DNA of 64,000 nt from Bacillota bacterium (GTDB lineage: Bacteria; Bacillota; Clostridia; Lachnospirales; Lachnospiraceae). The translations under genes and the position numbers were made by a program. Below are positions 26,052-34,440 of the stretch, in pieces. Position 1 is the first letter of the stretch. Every line of letters starts with the position of its first letter. Below the pieces are notes generated by a model that was given only the letters and a program-made list of their open reading frames with translations, ran no database searches and had not been told where the DNA came from. Location of the stretch: the NCBI GenBank assembly GCA_023437715.1, contig JAEZFK010000058.1:34536-98535 (forward strand), read 5' to 3'.

Positions 26052-26765
26052 ATGGAAAGTAAATACAGGCATCTCTATAAACAGCTTCTTGATAAAATAG
26101 ACAGGCGGGAATACCGTCCGGGGGACAAGCTTCCGGCGGAAGGAGAGCTGATGGAGGTCTACGGCGCTTCCCGGGATACGGTCCGCAAGGCTTTGGAGCT
26201 TTTGGTCCAGGACGGATACATCCACAAGGCCAGGGGAAAGGCTGCAGAGGTTTTAGACAAGAACAAGTTTAATTTTCCCGTATCGGAAATTGCAAGCTTT
26301 AAGGAAATATACCGTTTTTCCGACTTAAAGCCCAGGACCTTTGTGGAGAATTTAGAAATCGTCAAAAACGATCCCAAGCTCATGGCAGCATTGCAGATCG
26401 GCCCGGAGGATGAGGCCTTTGTGCTGGAACGTGTCCGGGAAATCGAAGGGGAGAAGATCATCATTGATAAGGACTATTTTTCAAGAAAGACCGTGGAAAA
26501 CCTGCCCCTTCGGGCGGCCCAGGATTCTGTCTATGAATATCTGGAAAAGGAGCTGGGGCTTAAGATCGGATTTGCCATGAAGGAGATTACGGTCCATATG
26601 GCTACAGATGAGGACTACCGTCTTTTGGATATGGGCAGCTATGACATGATCGTGGTGGTGAAAAGTTATACGTATTTGGAGGACTCTACCCTGTTCCAGT
26701 ATACGGAATCCCGCCACAGGCCGGATAAGTTCAAATTCGTTGATTTTGCCAGGCGGAAGCTCTGA
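26052..26765 (+). CDS. treR: Trehalose operon repressor (GntR/UTRA family)
   Basis: This 237-aa regulator has an N-terminal GntR winged helix (residues 1-70, with YRPGDKLPAEGELMEVYGAS and the DTVRKALELL recognition helix). A C-terminal UTRA sensor domain (about 90-230) would bind trehalose 6-phosphate. Length and layout match TreR. The start follows GGGAGGAT. It lies directly upstream of treP and treC, and operator-like ATATACGTATAT boxes are present in both promoters. Identity as TreR rests on the neighbours as well as the fold. Confidence 0.9.
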   Translation: MESKYRHLYKQLLDKIDRREYRPGDKLPAEGELMEVYGASRDTVRKALELLVQDGYIHKARGKAAEVLDKNKFNFPVSEIASFKEIYRFSDLKPRTFVENLEIVKNDPKLMAALQIGPEDEAFVLERVREIEGEKIIIDKDYFSRKTVENLPLRAAQDSVYEYLEKELGLKIGFAMKEITVHMATDEDYRLLDMGSYDMIVVVKSYTYLEDSTLFQYTESRHRPDKFKFVDFARRKL

Positions 26766-26814
26766 TTCCGGCGTTTTTTCCATATTCCTGCCGAAAAAAT
26801 ATTTCCCCTGCGTG

Positions 26815-26869
26815 TTGACAAAGATATACGTATATGTTATAGTAAAAATACGAAAAGAACATATATGTT
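26815..26869 (+). promoter_or_regulatory. treP promoter with two TreR-like operators
   Basis: Perfect TTGACA (26815-26820) and TATAGT (26838-26843), 17 bases apart, enclose the perfect palindrome ATATACGTATAT (26824-26835). A second palindrome, AACATATATGTT (26858-26869), follows the start region. Both would let TreR block transcription. Confidence 0.75.
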
Positions 26870-26908
26870 ACCAGAAATTTAAAAACATATGGGAAAAGGA
26901 GTATGGAT

Positions 26909-28318
26909 ATGGGGAAATATGAAAGCGATGCCAGGCAATTGCTGGAACTCGTAGGAGGAAAGGGGAATATAGGGGCTGTCACCCACTGTATAACCAGAAT
27001 GCGTTTTGTGCTGTCAGATCCGTCAAAGGCGGATACCAAGGGAATTGAGGCTCTTCCAAGCGTTAAGGGCACCTTTACACAGGCCGGACAGTTTCAGGTC
27101 ATCATCGGCAATGATGTACAGACGTTTTATAATGACTTCGTCAAGATATCGGGAATTGAAGGGGTGTCAAAGGACGAGGTAAAGAAAGAAGCAAAGGGAA
27201 ACATGAACCCCTTGCAGCGGATCGTGGCTGATATTGCGGAAATATTTGCTCCCCTGATCCCGGCCATTATCGTAGGAGGTCTTATTCTGGGCTTTCGGAA
27301 TGTCATCGGAGAGATCAAGTTCATGAACGACGGAACAGAGACTCTGGTGGCGGTTTCCCAGTTCTGGTCCGGCGTATACAGCTTCCTCTGGCTTTTAGGC
27401 GAAGCGATTTTCCACTTCCTGCCGGTAGGCATTACCTGGTCTGTTACGAGAAAGATGGGAACCACCCAGATTCTGGGCATTGTTCTCGGATTAACCCTGG
27501 TTTCTCCCCAGCTTTTAAACGCCTATGCCATGGCGCCGGGCGTTGAAGTTCCTGTCTGGGATTTCGGTTTTGTAAAAATGAGGATGGTAGGCTATCAGGC
27601 TCAGGTCATTCCGGCTATTTTAGCAGGCTTTGTACTGGTTTATTTAGAGAGATTCTTTAAGAAGATTACCCCTCAGACTATTTCCATGATTGTAGTTCCG
27701 TTTTGCTCCCTGCTTCTGGCAGTCATCGCGGCTCATGCAGTGGTAGGGCCTATCGGCTGGGCCATTGGTTCTGCAATTTCCAAGGTGGTCTATGCAGGGC
27801 TTACCTCCAGCTTCCGCTGGCTGTTTGCCACCTTATTCGGCTTTGTTTATGCTCCTCTTGTTATCACCGGACTTCACCACATGACAAATGCCATTGACTT
27901 ACAGCTCATGGCAGAATTCGGCGGAACCATGCTGTGGCCGATGATCGCCTTATCCAACATTGCCCAGGGCTCTGCGGTACTTGGCATGATTTATTTGCAG
28001 AAAAAGGATGAGGAATCAAAGCAGATTTCCATTCCTGCCTGCATTTCCTGTTACCTGGGCGTTACGGAACCGGCTATGTTCGGTGTGAACTTAAAACGGG
28101 GCTTCCCATTCCTTTCCGCCATGATTGGCTCTGCCATTGCAGCTACAGTTTCCGTAGGAATGAATGTTATGGCAAACTCCATCGGCGTAGGCGGAATCCC
28201 CGGAATCTTGTCCATTCAGCCTCAGTACATGGGAACTTTCGCTCTGTGCATGGTAATCGCCATTGCGGTGCCTTTTTCCCTGACTGTCATTGCAGGAAAG
28301 AAGAAAGGAATTCAGTAA
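26909..28318 (+). CDS. treP: Trehalose PTS EIIBC component
   Basis: The 469-aa permease takes up trehalose and phosphorylates it to trehalose 6-phosphate. Residues 1-85 are the EIIB domain with the phosphorylated Cys in AVTHCITRMRF; the rest is the EIIC membrane domain with about ten hydrophobic segments. There is no EIIA domain, so phosphate must come from a separate glucose-type EIIA. The start at 26909 is preferred (AAAAGGAG 7 bases upstream) over the ATG at 26903. It ends exactly where treC begins. Confidence 0.93.
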   Translation: MGKYESDARQLLELVGGKGNIGAVTHCITRMRFVLSDPSKADTKGIEALPSVKGTFTQAGQFQVIIGNDVQTFYNDFVKISGIEGVSKDEVKKEAKGNMNPLQRIVADIAEIFAPLIPAIIVGGLILGFRNVIGEIKFMNDGTETLVAVSQFWSGVYSFLWLLGEAIFHFLPVGITWSVTRKMGTTQILGIVLGLTLVSPQLLNAYAMAPGVEVPVWDFGFVKMRMVGYQAQVIPAILAGFVLVYLERFFKKITPQTISMIVVPFCSLLLAVIAAHAVVGPIGWAIGSAISKVVYAGLTSSFRWLFATLFGFVYAPLVITGLHHMTNAIDLQLMAEFGGTMLWPMIALSNIAQGSAVLGMIYLQKKDEESKQISIPACISCYLGVTEPAMFGVNLKRGFPFLSAMIGSAIAATVSVGMNVMANSIGVGGIPGILSIQPQYMGTFALCMVIAIAVPFSLTVIAGKKKGIQ

Positions 28319-29968
28319 ATGCAGAACTTTAAGAAATCATGTGTATATCAGATTTATCCCAAATCCTTTATGGATACAAACGGGGACGGAATCGGGGACT
28401 TGAAGGGCGTTATTGAAAAGCTGGATTATTTAAAGCTGCTGGGAGTGGATTACCTCTGGCTGACTCCGTTTTTCCTCTCGCCCCAAAATGATAACGGCTA
28501 TGATATTGAGGATTACTGCCGGATCGATCCCCTGTTTGGGACAATGAAGGATTTAGAGCAGCTGATTGCAGGGGCAGGGGAGCGGGATATGAGGCTCATG
28601 CTTGACATGGTTTTTAACCACACCTCTACAAACCATGAGTGGTTTCAAAAGGCCCTTGCCGGTGAAAAGGAGTACCAGGATTACTATTTCTTTCAGGATG
28701 GCATTAAGGGGAATCCGCCCACCAACTGGCAGTCCAAGTTCGGCGGAAGCGCCTGGGAGTATGTGGAAGACTTGGGAAAATATTATCTTCATTTGTATGA
28801 TGTTACCCAGGCGGACTTAAACTGGGAGAATCCCCGGGTACGGGAAGAGATAAAAAAGGTAATCCGGTTCTGGAAAGAGAAAGGAATCCGGGGATTCCGG
28901 TTCGATGTCATCAACCTGGTTTCCAAGCCTTCAGCCTGGGAAGATGATGAGGAAGGGGATGGCCGCCGTTTCTATACGGACGGCCCCCGGATTCATGAAT
29001 ATTTAAGGGAAATCTCAGAGGATACGGGTCTGGATGCAGAGGATGTGGTCACTGTGGGGGAGATGTCTTCCACCACCATTGATCACTGCATCCGGTACAC
29101 GAACCCGGAGGAAAAGCAGCTTAAGATGTGCTTTAATTTTCACCATTTAAAGGTGGATTATAAGGACGGGGACAAATGGTCTCTCATGCCCTTTGCTTTT
29201 GAACGGCTGAAAAAGATTTTCCACACCTGGCAGGAGAGTATGGCTGAGGGGAACGGATGGAATGCGGTGTTCTGGTGCAATCACGACCAGCCCAGGGCTG
29301 TGTCCAGATTTGGAGACGACGGCATTTACAGAAAGCAGAGCGCAAAAATGCTGGCCATGGTCATCCATGGAATGCGGGGAACCCCCTATATTTATCAGGG
29401 AGAGGAAATCGGCATGACAAATGCCCATTTTACGGATATTTCCCAGTACCGGGATGTGGAAAGCCTTCACTATTTTGAAATCTTAAAAAGCCAGGGACAG
29501 AAGGAAGAGGATATTTATCAGATCCTAAGAGAGCGTTCCAGGGACAACGCAAGAACTCCCATGCAATGGGACGGGGAAGACCAGGCCGGATTTACCACGG
29601 GCATTCCCTGGCTCAGCGTTAATGAAAACTGTAAGGACATCAATGTGAAAGAAAGCCTTGAAGATCCGGATTCTATTTTCGCCTGTTATCAGGAGCTTAT
29701 CCGGCTGAGAAAGCAGTATCAGGTCATAAGCGACGGAAGCTATAAGCCGGTTTATGTGAACAATAAGGGAATCTTTGCCTATGAAAGATCCTATCATGGG
29801 GAAAGGCTGCTGGTGTTCGCTAACTTTACCGGACAGAGCCAGACGGCGGAGTGGAAAGAAAACATGGACGCCTGGAGTGTCCTGCTTTCCAATGACGGAA
29901 AAAGGCCGGTTCATGGGAAAAGACTGGCGCTGGAACCCTATGGTGCAGTTATGCTGTATCAGGGGTAA
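28319..29968 (+). CDS. treC: Alpha,alpha-phosphotrehalase (GH13)
   Basis: The 549-aa GH13 enzyme hydrolyses trehalose 6-phosphate to glucose and glucose 6-phosphate. Family motifs are DMVFNHTS (region I), GFRFDVINLV (catalytic Asp), VGEMSS (catalytic Glu) and WCNHDQPR (third Asp). The specificity is given by its place behind treP. The start codon abuts the treP stop with no gap, showing coupled translation. It closes the tre operon and is convergent with mntP. Confidence 0.93.
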   Translation: MQNFKKSCVYQIYPKSFMDTNGDGIGDLKGVIEKLDYLKLLGVDYLWLTPFFLSPQNDNGYDIEDYCRIDPLFGTMKDLEQLIAGAGERDMRLMLDMVFNHTSTNHEWFQKALAGEKEYQDYYFFQDGIKGNPPTNWQSKFGGSAWEYVEDLGKYYLHLYDVTQADLNWENPRVREEIKKVIRFWKEKGIRGFRFDVINLVSKPSAWEDDEEGDGRRFYTDGPRIHEYLREISEDTGLDAEDVVTVGEMSSTTIDHCIRYTNPEEKQLKMCFNFHHLKVDYKDGDKWSLMPFAFERLKKIFHTWQESMAEGNGWNAVFWCNHDQPRAVSRFGDDGIYRKQSAKMLAMVIHGMRGTPYIYQGEEIGMTNAHFTDISQYRDVESLHYFEILKSQGQKEEDIYQILRERSRDNARTPMQWDGEDQAGFTTGIPWLSVNENCKDINVKESLEDPDSIFACYQELIRLRKQYQVISDGSYKPVYVNNKGIFAYERSYHGERLLVFANFTGQSQTAEWKENMDAWSVLLSNDGKRPVHGKRLALEPYGAVMLYQG

Positions 29969-29971
29969 CTG

Positions 29972-30538
29972 TCAGCCGATTCCAAGAGTATGCTCCACCA
30001 GGATATGCGTTCCCATGAAGATGAGAATCAGGCCCCCGAAAAATTCAGCCTTTGATTTGAATTTGACTCCCAGCAAGTTTCCTGCTTTTACTCCCAGGAT
30101 GGAGAGGACAAAAGTTATGATCCCGATAAAGGATACAGCAGGGAAGATATGGACCTGCAGAAAGGCAAAGGTAACGCCTACCGCCAGAGCGTCGATGCTG
30201 GTGGCAAGGGCAATAATAACCATGTTCTTCGGGTCCAGGGAGAATTCCTCGCATTCCTCTTCTTCCTTGCGGAAGGATTCCCGGATCATACTGATGCCGA
30301 TGATTCCCAGGAGAATAAAGGCGATCCAGTGATCAAAAAAGATGATGGCGTATTTAAACTGTGAGCCCAGCAGATAGCCGGCGAGAGGCATTCCCGACTG
30401 GAAGCCTCCGAAATACAGCCCTGCGATGACCGCATTTTTCCAGCTCATTTTTTGCATGCACAGTCCCTTGCATATGGCGGCGGCAAAGGCATCCATGGAC
30501 AATCCCAAAGCAATGATGAACAGTTCAATTAAAGACAT
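29972..30538 (-). CDS. mntP: Manganese efflux pump MntP
   Basis: The 188-aa protein has six membrane segments in two repeats, each with a conserved acidic motif (LSMDAFAAAICKG and TSIDALAVGVTFAF) as in MntP/YebN. It exports Mn2+. The start at 30538 follows AGGAGG at good distance; a longer in-frame ATG at 30574 would add 12 unlikely residues. No yybP-ykoY riboswitch was found before it, unlike the ATPase at 4243-6903. Confidence 0.92.
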   Translation of the reverse strand: MSLIELFIIALGLSMDAFAAAICKGLCMQKMSWKNAVIAGLYFGGFQSGMPLAGYLLGSQFKYAIIFFDHWIAFILLGIIGISMIRESFRKEEEECEEFSLDPKNMVIIALATSIDALAVGVTFAFLQVHIFPAVSFIGIITFVLSILGVKAGNLLGVKFKSKAEFFGGLILIFMGTHILVEHTLGIG

Positions 30539-30628
30539 ACGGCATTCCTCCTGTGCATAATTCAGTGTACGCATACGGTAGATACAATATGTATATACGG
30601 CAAAAAAGGAGAGGATTACGCCTTAATA

Positions 30629-30675
30629 AAAAGACTTATCTGTGTGCAGCAAAACATACGGATAAGTCTTTTTTC
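30629..30675 (-). terminator. Bidirectional terminator between mntP and the NYN nuclease gene
   Basis: AAGACTTATC and GATAAGTCTT form a stem flanked by TTTTT on each strand. It ends the Rae1-like gene on the minus strand. Confidence 0.75.
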
Positions 30676-31220
30676 TAATCTTTTTTATTCAGCCGTATCT
30701 TTTCCAGATATTCGAAAAGCTCCGGGTCCACATTGTCAAACAGGCGGTTTTTCTTTGATGGAATCCGCTCCAGATGTTCCTTCTTTATTTCCTGGTTTGT
30801 TTCGTCGATTTCCTTTTTCAAATCTCTGGCGGAAAGGCGGGTACAGCCCTTTCCAAGGATGATGACCTGCTCCAGCTTATCCGAGGTGGCCACCCGCACC
30901 CGGTACTGTCTGCCAATCTGCTGGGAGACCTTTTCAATGTACTGGTCTGCGGTTTCCGCTTCCTTGGTGAAAATCACGTGGATGTTGTGGTATTTCATGA
31001 CAGTGCCCGGATTCCCCTTGACCTTATAGCCGTCAAAGACCAGGATCACGCTGCATTTTTTATAGCCCTGATAATTGCAGAGCATGTCCTGGAGCCTGGC
31101 TCTGGCGGAATCCATATTGGTATCTGCCAGCTCCTTAAGCTCGGGCCAGGCGAAAATGATGTTGTAGCCGTCCACCAGAAGATAGTCGGAACTCGTTTTT
31201 GGAATTTCATTGTTAAACAT
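30675..31220 (-). CDS. NYN-domain ribonuclease, Rae1/YacP-like
   Basis: The 181-aa protein is a PIN-like NYN nuclease. It has LLVDGYNIIFAWPEL near the N-terminus, VFDGYK in the middle and ATSDKLEQVIILGKG later, giving the usual acidic cluster. B. subtilis Rae1 (YacP) cuts mRNA on the ribosome; the same function is plausible. The start follows GGGAGAG. In many Firmicutes it lies near rlmB and cysS, but here it stands alone next to mntP. Confidence 0.87.
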   Translation of the reverse strand: MFNNEIPKTSSDYLLVDGYNIIFAWPELKELADTNMDSARARLQDMLCNYQGYKKCSVILVFDGYKVKGNPGTVMKYHNIHVIFTKEAETADQYIEKVSQQIGRQYRVRVATSDKLEQVIILGKGCTRLSARDLKKEIDETNQEIKKEHLERIPSKKNRLFDNVDPELFEYLEKIRLNKKD

Positions 31221-31616
31221 AAAAAGCTCTCCCGGATTTATAGTAAGCCTGTCCTAATTGTACCCTTTTCGACAGGAAAAGTCAACGTCAGGGATTACCT
31301 CTGATGGAAGCCACTGCTTTTTAAGATTTTTCTTTACATTTCCAGCCCCTTTATCTATAATACAAATAAGAAAATTTTTCTTTTATTCTTTTATTCTGAT
31401 TTTTTCCAAAATCGTTTTAAAATTCCAAACTGCATTTGATTCCCAAGGCATCATTTCTGTATTCCATTCTTGCAGCCGGACCTCTGAAATGTTATAATTT
31501 CTGTATAACATACGGTCGCAAATGTTGAAATTCAAATCCCATTTTGATCTCATAAATGATGTTCTGCGGAAAATATTTTCAGCAGGAGGTTTTACAATGG
31601 AAGAAAGTGGATTTGC

Positions 31617-32096
31617 ATGAATTCGCCGAAAAGGGTCAGCAACACGATTACGGAATTTTACATGAATAAAAGGAATATTGCGGGAGCCTCCGGAGATTTG
31701 GGACGGTATGATCTGCTCAGCGTTATTATTATAGGCTTGCCAAAGGAGCTTGCACAAGAGACGGATGGAACAAAGCTGCACAGGCTGCTAGGAACCTTGT
31801 TTTCCTCCCGCTTATCGGTGGGAGAAAAGAAAAATATTTTATCGGAAGAATTTAAAATTCCGGTAGGGCCGGATTTGGAGAGGAGGATCAGCATTATGTG
31901 TAATTTAAGCGAGGCGATTGCGGAGGAAGGGTTGGAAAGGGGATTGAAAAAGGGGCGTGAAGAAGGAATGGAGCAGTTAATTGCCAACTTTTTGAAAAAT
32001 GACAATCACGTAAGCCATGCAGTAAAAATGCTGGGGGTTCCGGAGGAGATGGTGCTCTCAGTCGCCCAAAAGGAAAGAATTGAAATTTTGCAGTAA
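31617..32096 (+). pseudogene. C-terminal remnant of a PD-(D/E)XK nuclease-family transposase (Rpn-like)
   Basis: The 159-aa frame has the C-terminal region of the Rpn/PD-(D/E)XK 'transposase' family: YDLLSVIIIGLPKELAQE, then a helical stretch with the usual E-x-G-L-E-R-G-L-K-K-G-R-E-E-G run. The nuclease core that should precede it is absent. Immediately upstream, a strong AGGAGG starts a 7-codon frame that stops inside the ATG at 31617, a sign of decay. The 395 bases between 31221 and 31616 hold no other gene that I can support. Confidence 0.65.
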
Positions 32097-32169
32097 ACAT
32101 GATAACCGGATAAATTTTGTGAAAAATAAATATTGCAGGATAAAACGGATTGTGATATTATAAGTGAAA

Positions 32170-32583
32170 TTCATTGTGGTGAAGTGATGAACTGTCATAA
32201 AACAGGCCTGAACAGGAAATCATGAGCATACAGGGATTCAGAAGATATACTGACAAAGGCAGAGAAGGAGACTCTGGCCTATGGACCTCAACAGGAAGAG
32301 GGCGTCACCGACTGAGAGCGCCGTCACGTGGGACTTGGCTATGGGAACACTCCGGAGCCGATATGCCGAAGCGGCCGTGAGGATGGAAATCCCGGGCGTC
32401 ATGAGTAGGCTTATCCGTACACATGCGTTAAATGTTTGAGTGGGGATATTTGCTTATCCGTTTGAATATCTGCGGACGGAGGAAGAAGCGGGTGTCTCAA
32501 TGCGGGTGGTACCGCGGGAGCTTATAGCACATAAGTCCCGTCCCGGAATATGTAACTGTATTCCGGGGCGGGATATTTTATTT
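32170..32583 (+). promoter_or_regulatory. Asn-type T-box leader of the aspS-gatCAB operon
   Basis: The T-box GCGGGTGGTACCGCGG (32502-32517) and the terminator (32536-32550 with 32559-32573, then T-rich) are clear. In the specifier loop GGG-AAC-A the codon is AAC, asparagine, at 32346-32348, flanked by GGAG/CTCC pairing. Uncharged tRNA-Asn would thus turn on the operon. The 5' limit is approximate. Confidence 0.8.
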
Positions 32584-32700
32584 GCGCGGGTGACGAGCCG
32601 AACGAACATGCTCGCATGTTCAGTCGGCGACCATCGCGGCAGCGAGGCGAAACTTGTTTCGTCTCGTTGTAAAAAAAGCCTTAGCCGGAATCGAGACAAT
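32584..32700. repeat. Palindromic, REP-like sequence between T-box and aspS
   Basis: Two neat hairpins, GAACATGC-TC-GCATGTTC and CGAGGCGAAAC-TT-GTTTCGTCTCG, fill the space between the leader terminator and the gene. Such palindromic units are often dispersed in Lachnospiraceae genomes, but no second copy is visible in this window. Confidence 0.4.
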
Positions 32701-32724
32701 TACATTCAGGTAAGGAGAGCAGAT

Positions 32725-34056
32725 ATGGAATTTATCAGTGGAGTAAGAGAGAAAGAAACAATCAGCATTGAAGAAGTTGTATCCGGCGGCTGCGGAGGAG
32801 AAACGGTCAAAATGGAAGGCAGCGTTCACACCATCCGGGATATGGGAGAGGTGGCTTTCGTGATTTTAAGGAAAGCGGAAGGACTGGTCCAGTGTGTATA
32901 CGAGGAGGGAAAGACGGAGTTTGACTTAAGCCTTTTAAAAGAAGAATCCGCCATCCGGGTCACGGGAACCGTGTCCATGGAGGAACGGGCTCCCCAGGGC
33001 TTTGAGCTGCGCCTTTTAAGCATTGAGGTTCTGTCCCAGCCGGCAGAGCCCCTGCCCATAGCAATCAGCAAGTGGAAGCTGAAGACCTCCCTTGAGACAA
33101 AGCTGGCCCTGCGCCCCGTCACCCTGCGAAATCCCATGGAGCGGGCCAAGTTTAAGATCCAGGAGGGCATTGTAAGAGGCTTCCGGGATTTTCTTCATTC
33201 CCAGGGCTTTACGGAGATCCGCACGCCAAAGATCGTGGCCCGGGGTGCAGAGGGAGGATCCAACGTATTTAAGCTGGATTATTTTAATAAAAAGGCGGAG
33301 CTGGGCCAGAGTCCCCAGTTTTACAAGCAGACCATGGTAGGCGTGTACGACCGGGTGTTTGAGGTTGCTCCCGTCTTCCGTGCGGAAAAGCATAATACAA
33401 CAAGACATTTAAACGAATATACCAGCATGGACTTTGAAATGGGATATATCGACAGCTTTGAGGAGATCATGGAAATGGAAACAGCCATGCTCCAGTACAC
33501 TTTCGGACTGCTCTGCGAGGAATATGGGAAAGAGCTTCAGATGCTGAACTTAGAGCTTCCCGGCCTATCCTCCATTCCCTCTGTCCGTTTTGACAAGGCA
33601 AAGGAGCTGGTTTCTGAAAAATATAACCGGAAAATCCGTAATCCCTATGATCTGGAACCGGAGGAAGAGGTGCTGATCGGCCGCTATTTCAAGGAAGAGT
33701 ATGGCAGCGATTTCGTATTTGTCACCCATTATCCGTCAAAGAAGCGTCCTTTCTATGCAATGGATGATCCTGCGGACCCCAGATTTACCTTAAGCTTTGA
33801 CCTGCTGTTTAAGGGACTGGAAATCACCACCGGAGGCCAGAGAATTCATGATTACGATACCATCATTAAGAAGATGGAGACCCGCGGCATGGACCCGGAG
33901 GACATTTCTTCCTATCTGATGATATTCAAATACGGCATGCCCCCTCACGGCGGCCTTGGAATCGGCCTGGAGCGTCTTACCATGCGGCTTCTGGACGAAT
34001 CCAACGTAAGGGAGACCACCATGTTCCCAAGAGACGTGACGAGACTGGAACCATAG
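32725..34056 (+). CDS. aspS: Aspartate-tRNA(Asn) ligase, archaeal type (non-discriminating AspRS2)
   Basis: This 443-aa class IIb synthetase has an N-terminal OB-fold (to about 110) and a catalytic core. The motifs are FTEIRTPKI (motif 1 area), FRAEKHNTTRHLNEYTSMD (motif 2) and GLGIGLERLTMRLL (motif 3). Length and motif 2 are of the archaeal AspRS2 type, lacking the bacterial insertion domain. It should make Asp-tRNA(Asn) for GatCAB to amidate. The start at 32725 follows AAGGAG. The stop codon lies inside a 13-base tandem repeat. The Asn T-box and gatCAB fit this role. Confidence 0.93.
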   Translation: MEFISGVREKETISIEEVVSGGCGGETVKMEGSVHTIRDMGEVAFVILRKAEGLVQCVYEEGKTEFDLSLLKEESAIRVTGTVSMEERAPQGFELRLLSIEVLSQPAEPLPIAISKWKLKTSLETKLALRPVTLRNPMERAKFKIQEGIVRGFRDFLHSQGFTEIRTPKIVARGAEGGSNVFKLDYFNKKAELGQSPQFYKQTMVGVYDRVFEVAPVFRAEKHNTTRHLNEYTSMDFEMGYIDSFEEIMEMETAMLQYTFGLLCEEYGKELQMLNLELPGLSSIPSVRFDKAKELVSEKYNRKIRNPYDLEPEEEVLIGRYFKEEYGSDFVFVTHYPSKKRPFYAMDDPADPRFTLSFDLLFKGLEITTGGQRIHDYDTIIKKMETRGMDPEDISSYLMIFKYGMPPHGGLGIGLERLTMRLLDESNVRETTMFPRDVTRLEP

Positions 34057-34122
34057 ATTGAAACCATAGATTGAAACCAGGAACCGGAACCATAGACAGG
34101 AACCATAGACAGGTACCATAGA
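34047..34122 (+). repeat. 13-base tandem repeat spanning the aspS stop
   Basis: Units of the form GGAACCATAGAYW (34047, 34060, 34086, 34099, 34112), some degenerate, run from the last codons of aspS into the gatC leader. Each unit has an in-frame-capable TAG. There are too few and too short units for a CRISPR. Confidence 0.8.
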
Positions 34123-34134
34123 AAGAGGCAGATC

Positions 34135-34428
34135 ATGGCGCATAAGATTGATGATGAAACCATCGAATACGTAGGAATTCTGGCGAAGCTGGAGCTTGGC
34201 GAGGCGGAAAAGGAAGCGGCAAAAAAGGATATGGGCCGCATGCTGGATTATATTGATAAATTAAATGAACTGGACACAGACGGCGTAGAGCCCATGTCCC
34301 ATGTGTTCCCCGTGTATAATGTATTCCGTGAAGATGTGATAAAAAACGGAGACGACAGAGACAGCATCTTAAAAAATGCGCCCGAACGCAAGGATGGGGC
34401 ATTTAAGGTGCCGAAGACAGTGGAATAG
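34135..34428 (+). CDS. gatC: Asp-tRNA(Asn)/Glu-tRNA(Gln) amidotransferase subunit C
   Basis: The 97-aa subunit wraps the GatA-GatB interface. Typical segments are YVGILAKLELGEAEKE and the C-terminal LREDxV-like VFREDVIKNG followed by LKNAPERKDGAFKVPKTVE. The start follows AGAGG. It is followed by gatA 12 bases later, so the three subunits are co-translated. Confidence 0.95.
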   Translation: MAHKIDDETIEYVGILAKLELGEAEKEAAKKDMGRMLDYIDKLNELDTDGVEPMSHVFPVYNVFREDVIKNGDDRDSILKNAPERKDGAFKVPKTVE

Positions 34429-34440
34429 GGGGATGATGCG

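Noticed and set aside
29775..30332. 185-aa plus-strand ORF across the treC end and mntP
   Set aside because: Antisense to MntP and out of frame with treC; no ribosome site.
30540..30628. A second yybP-ykoY riboswitch before mntP
   Set aside because: No GGAGUAG or matching 3' strand and no P1 pairing found in the short leader.
30774..31304. 176-aa plus-strand ORF opposite the NYN nuclease gene
   Set aside because: Shadow of the Rae1-like gene, whose motifs are clear.
34047..34122. Short direct repeats considered as CRISPR
   Set aside because: Units are 13 bases, adjacent without spacers, and no cas genes are present.
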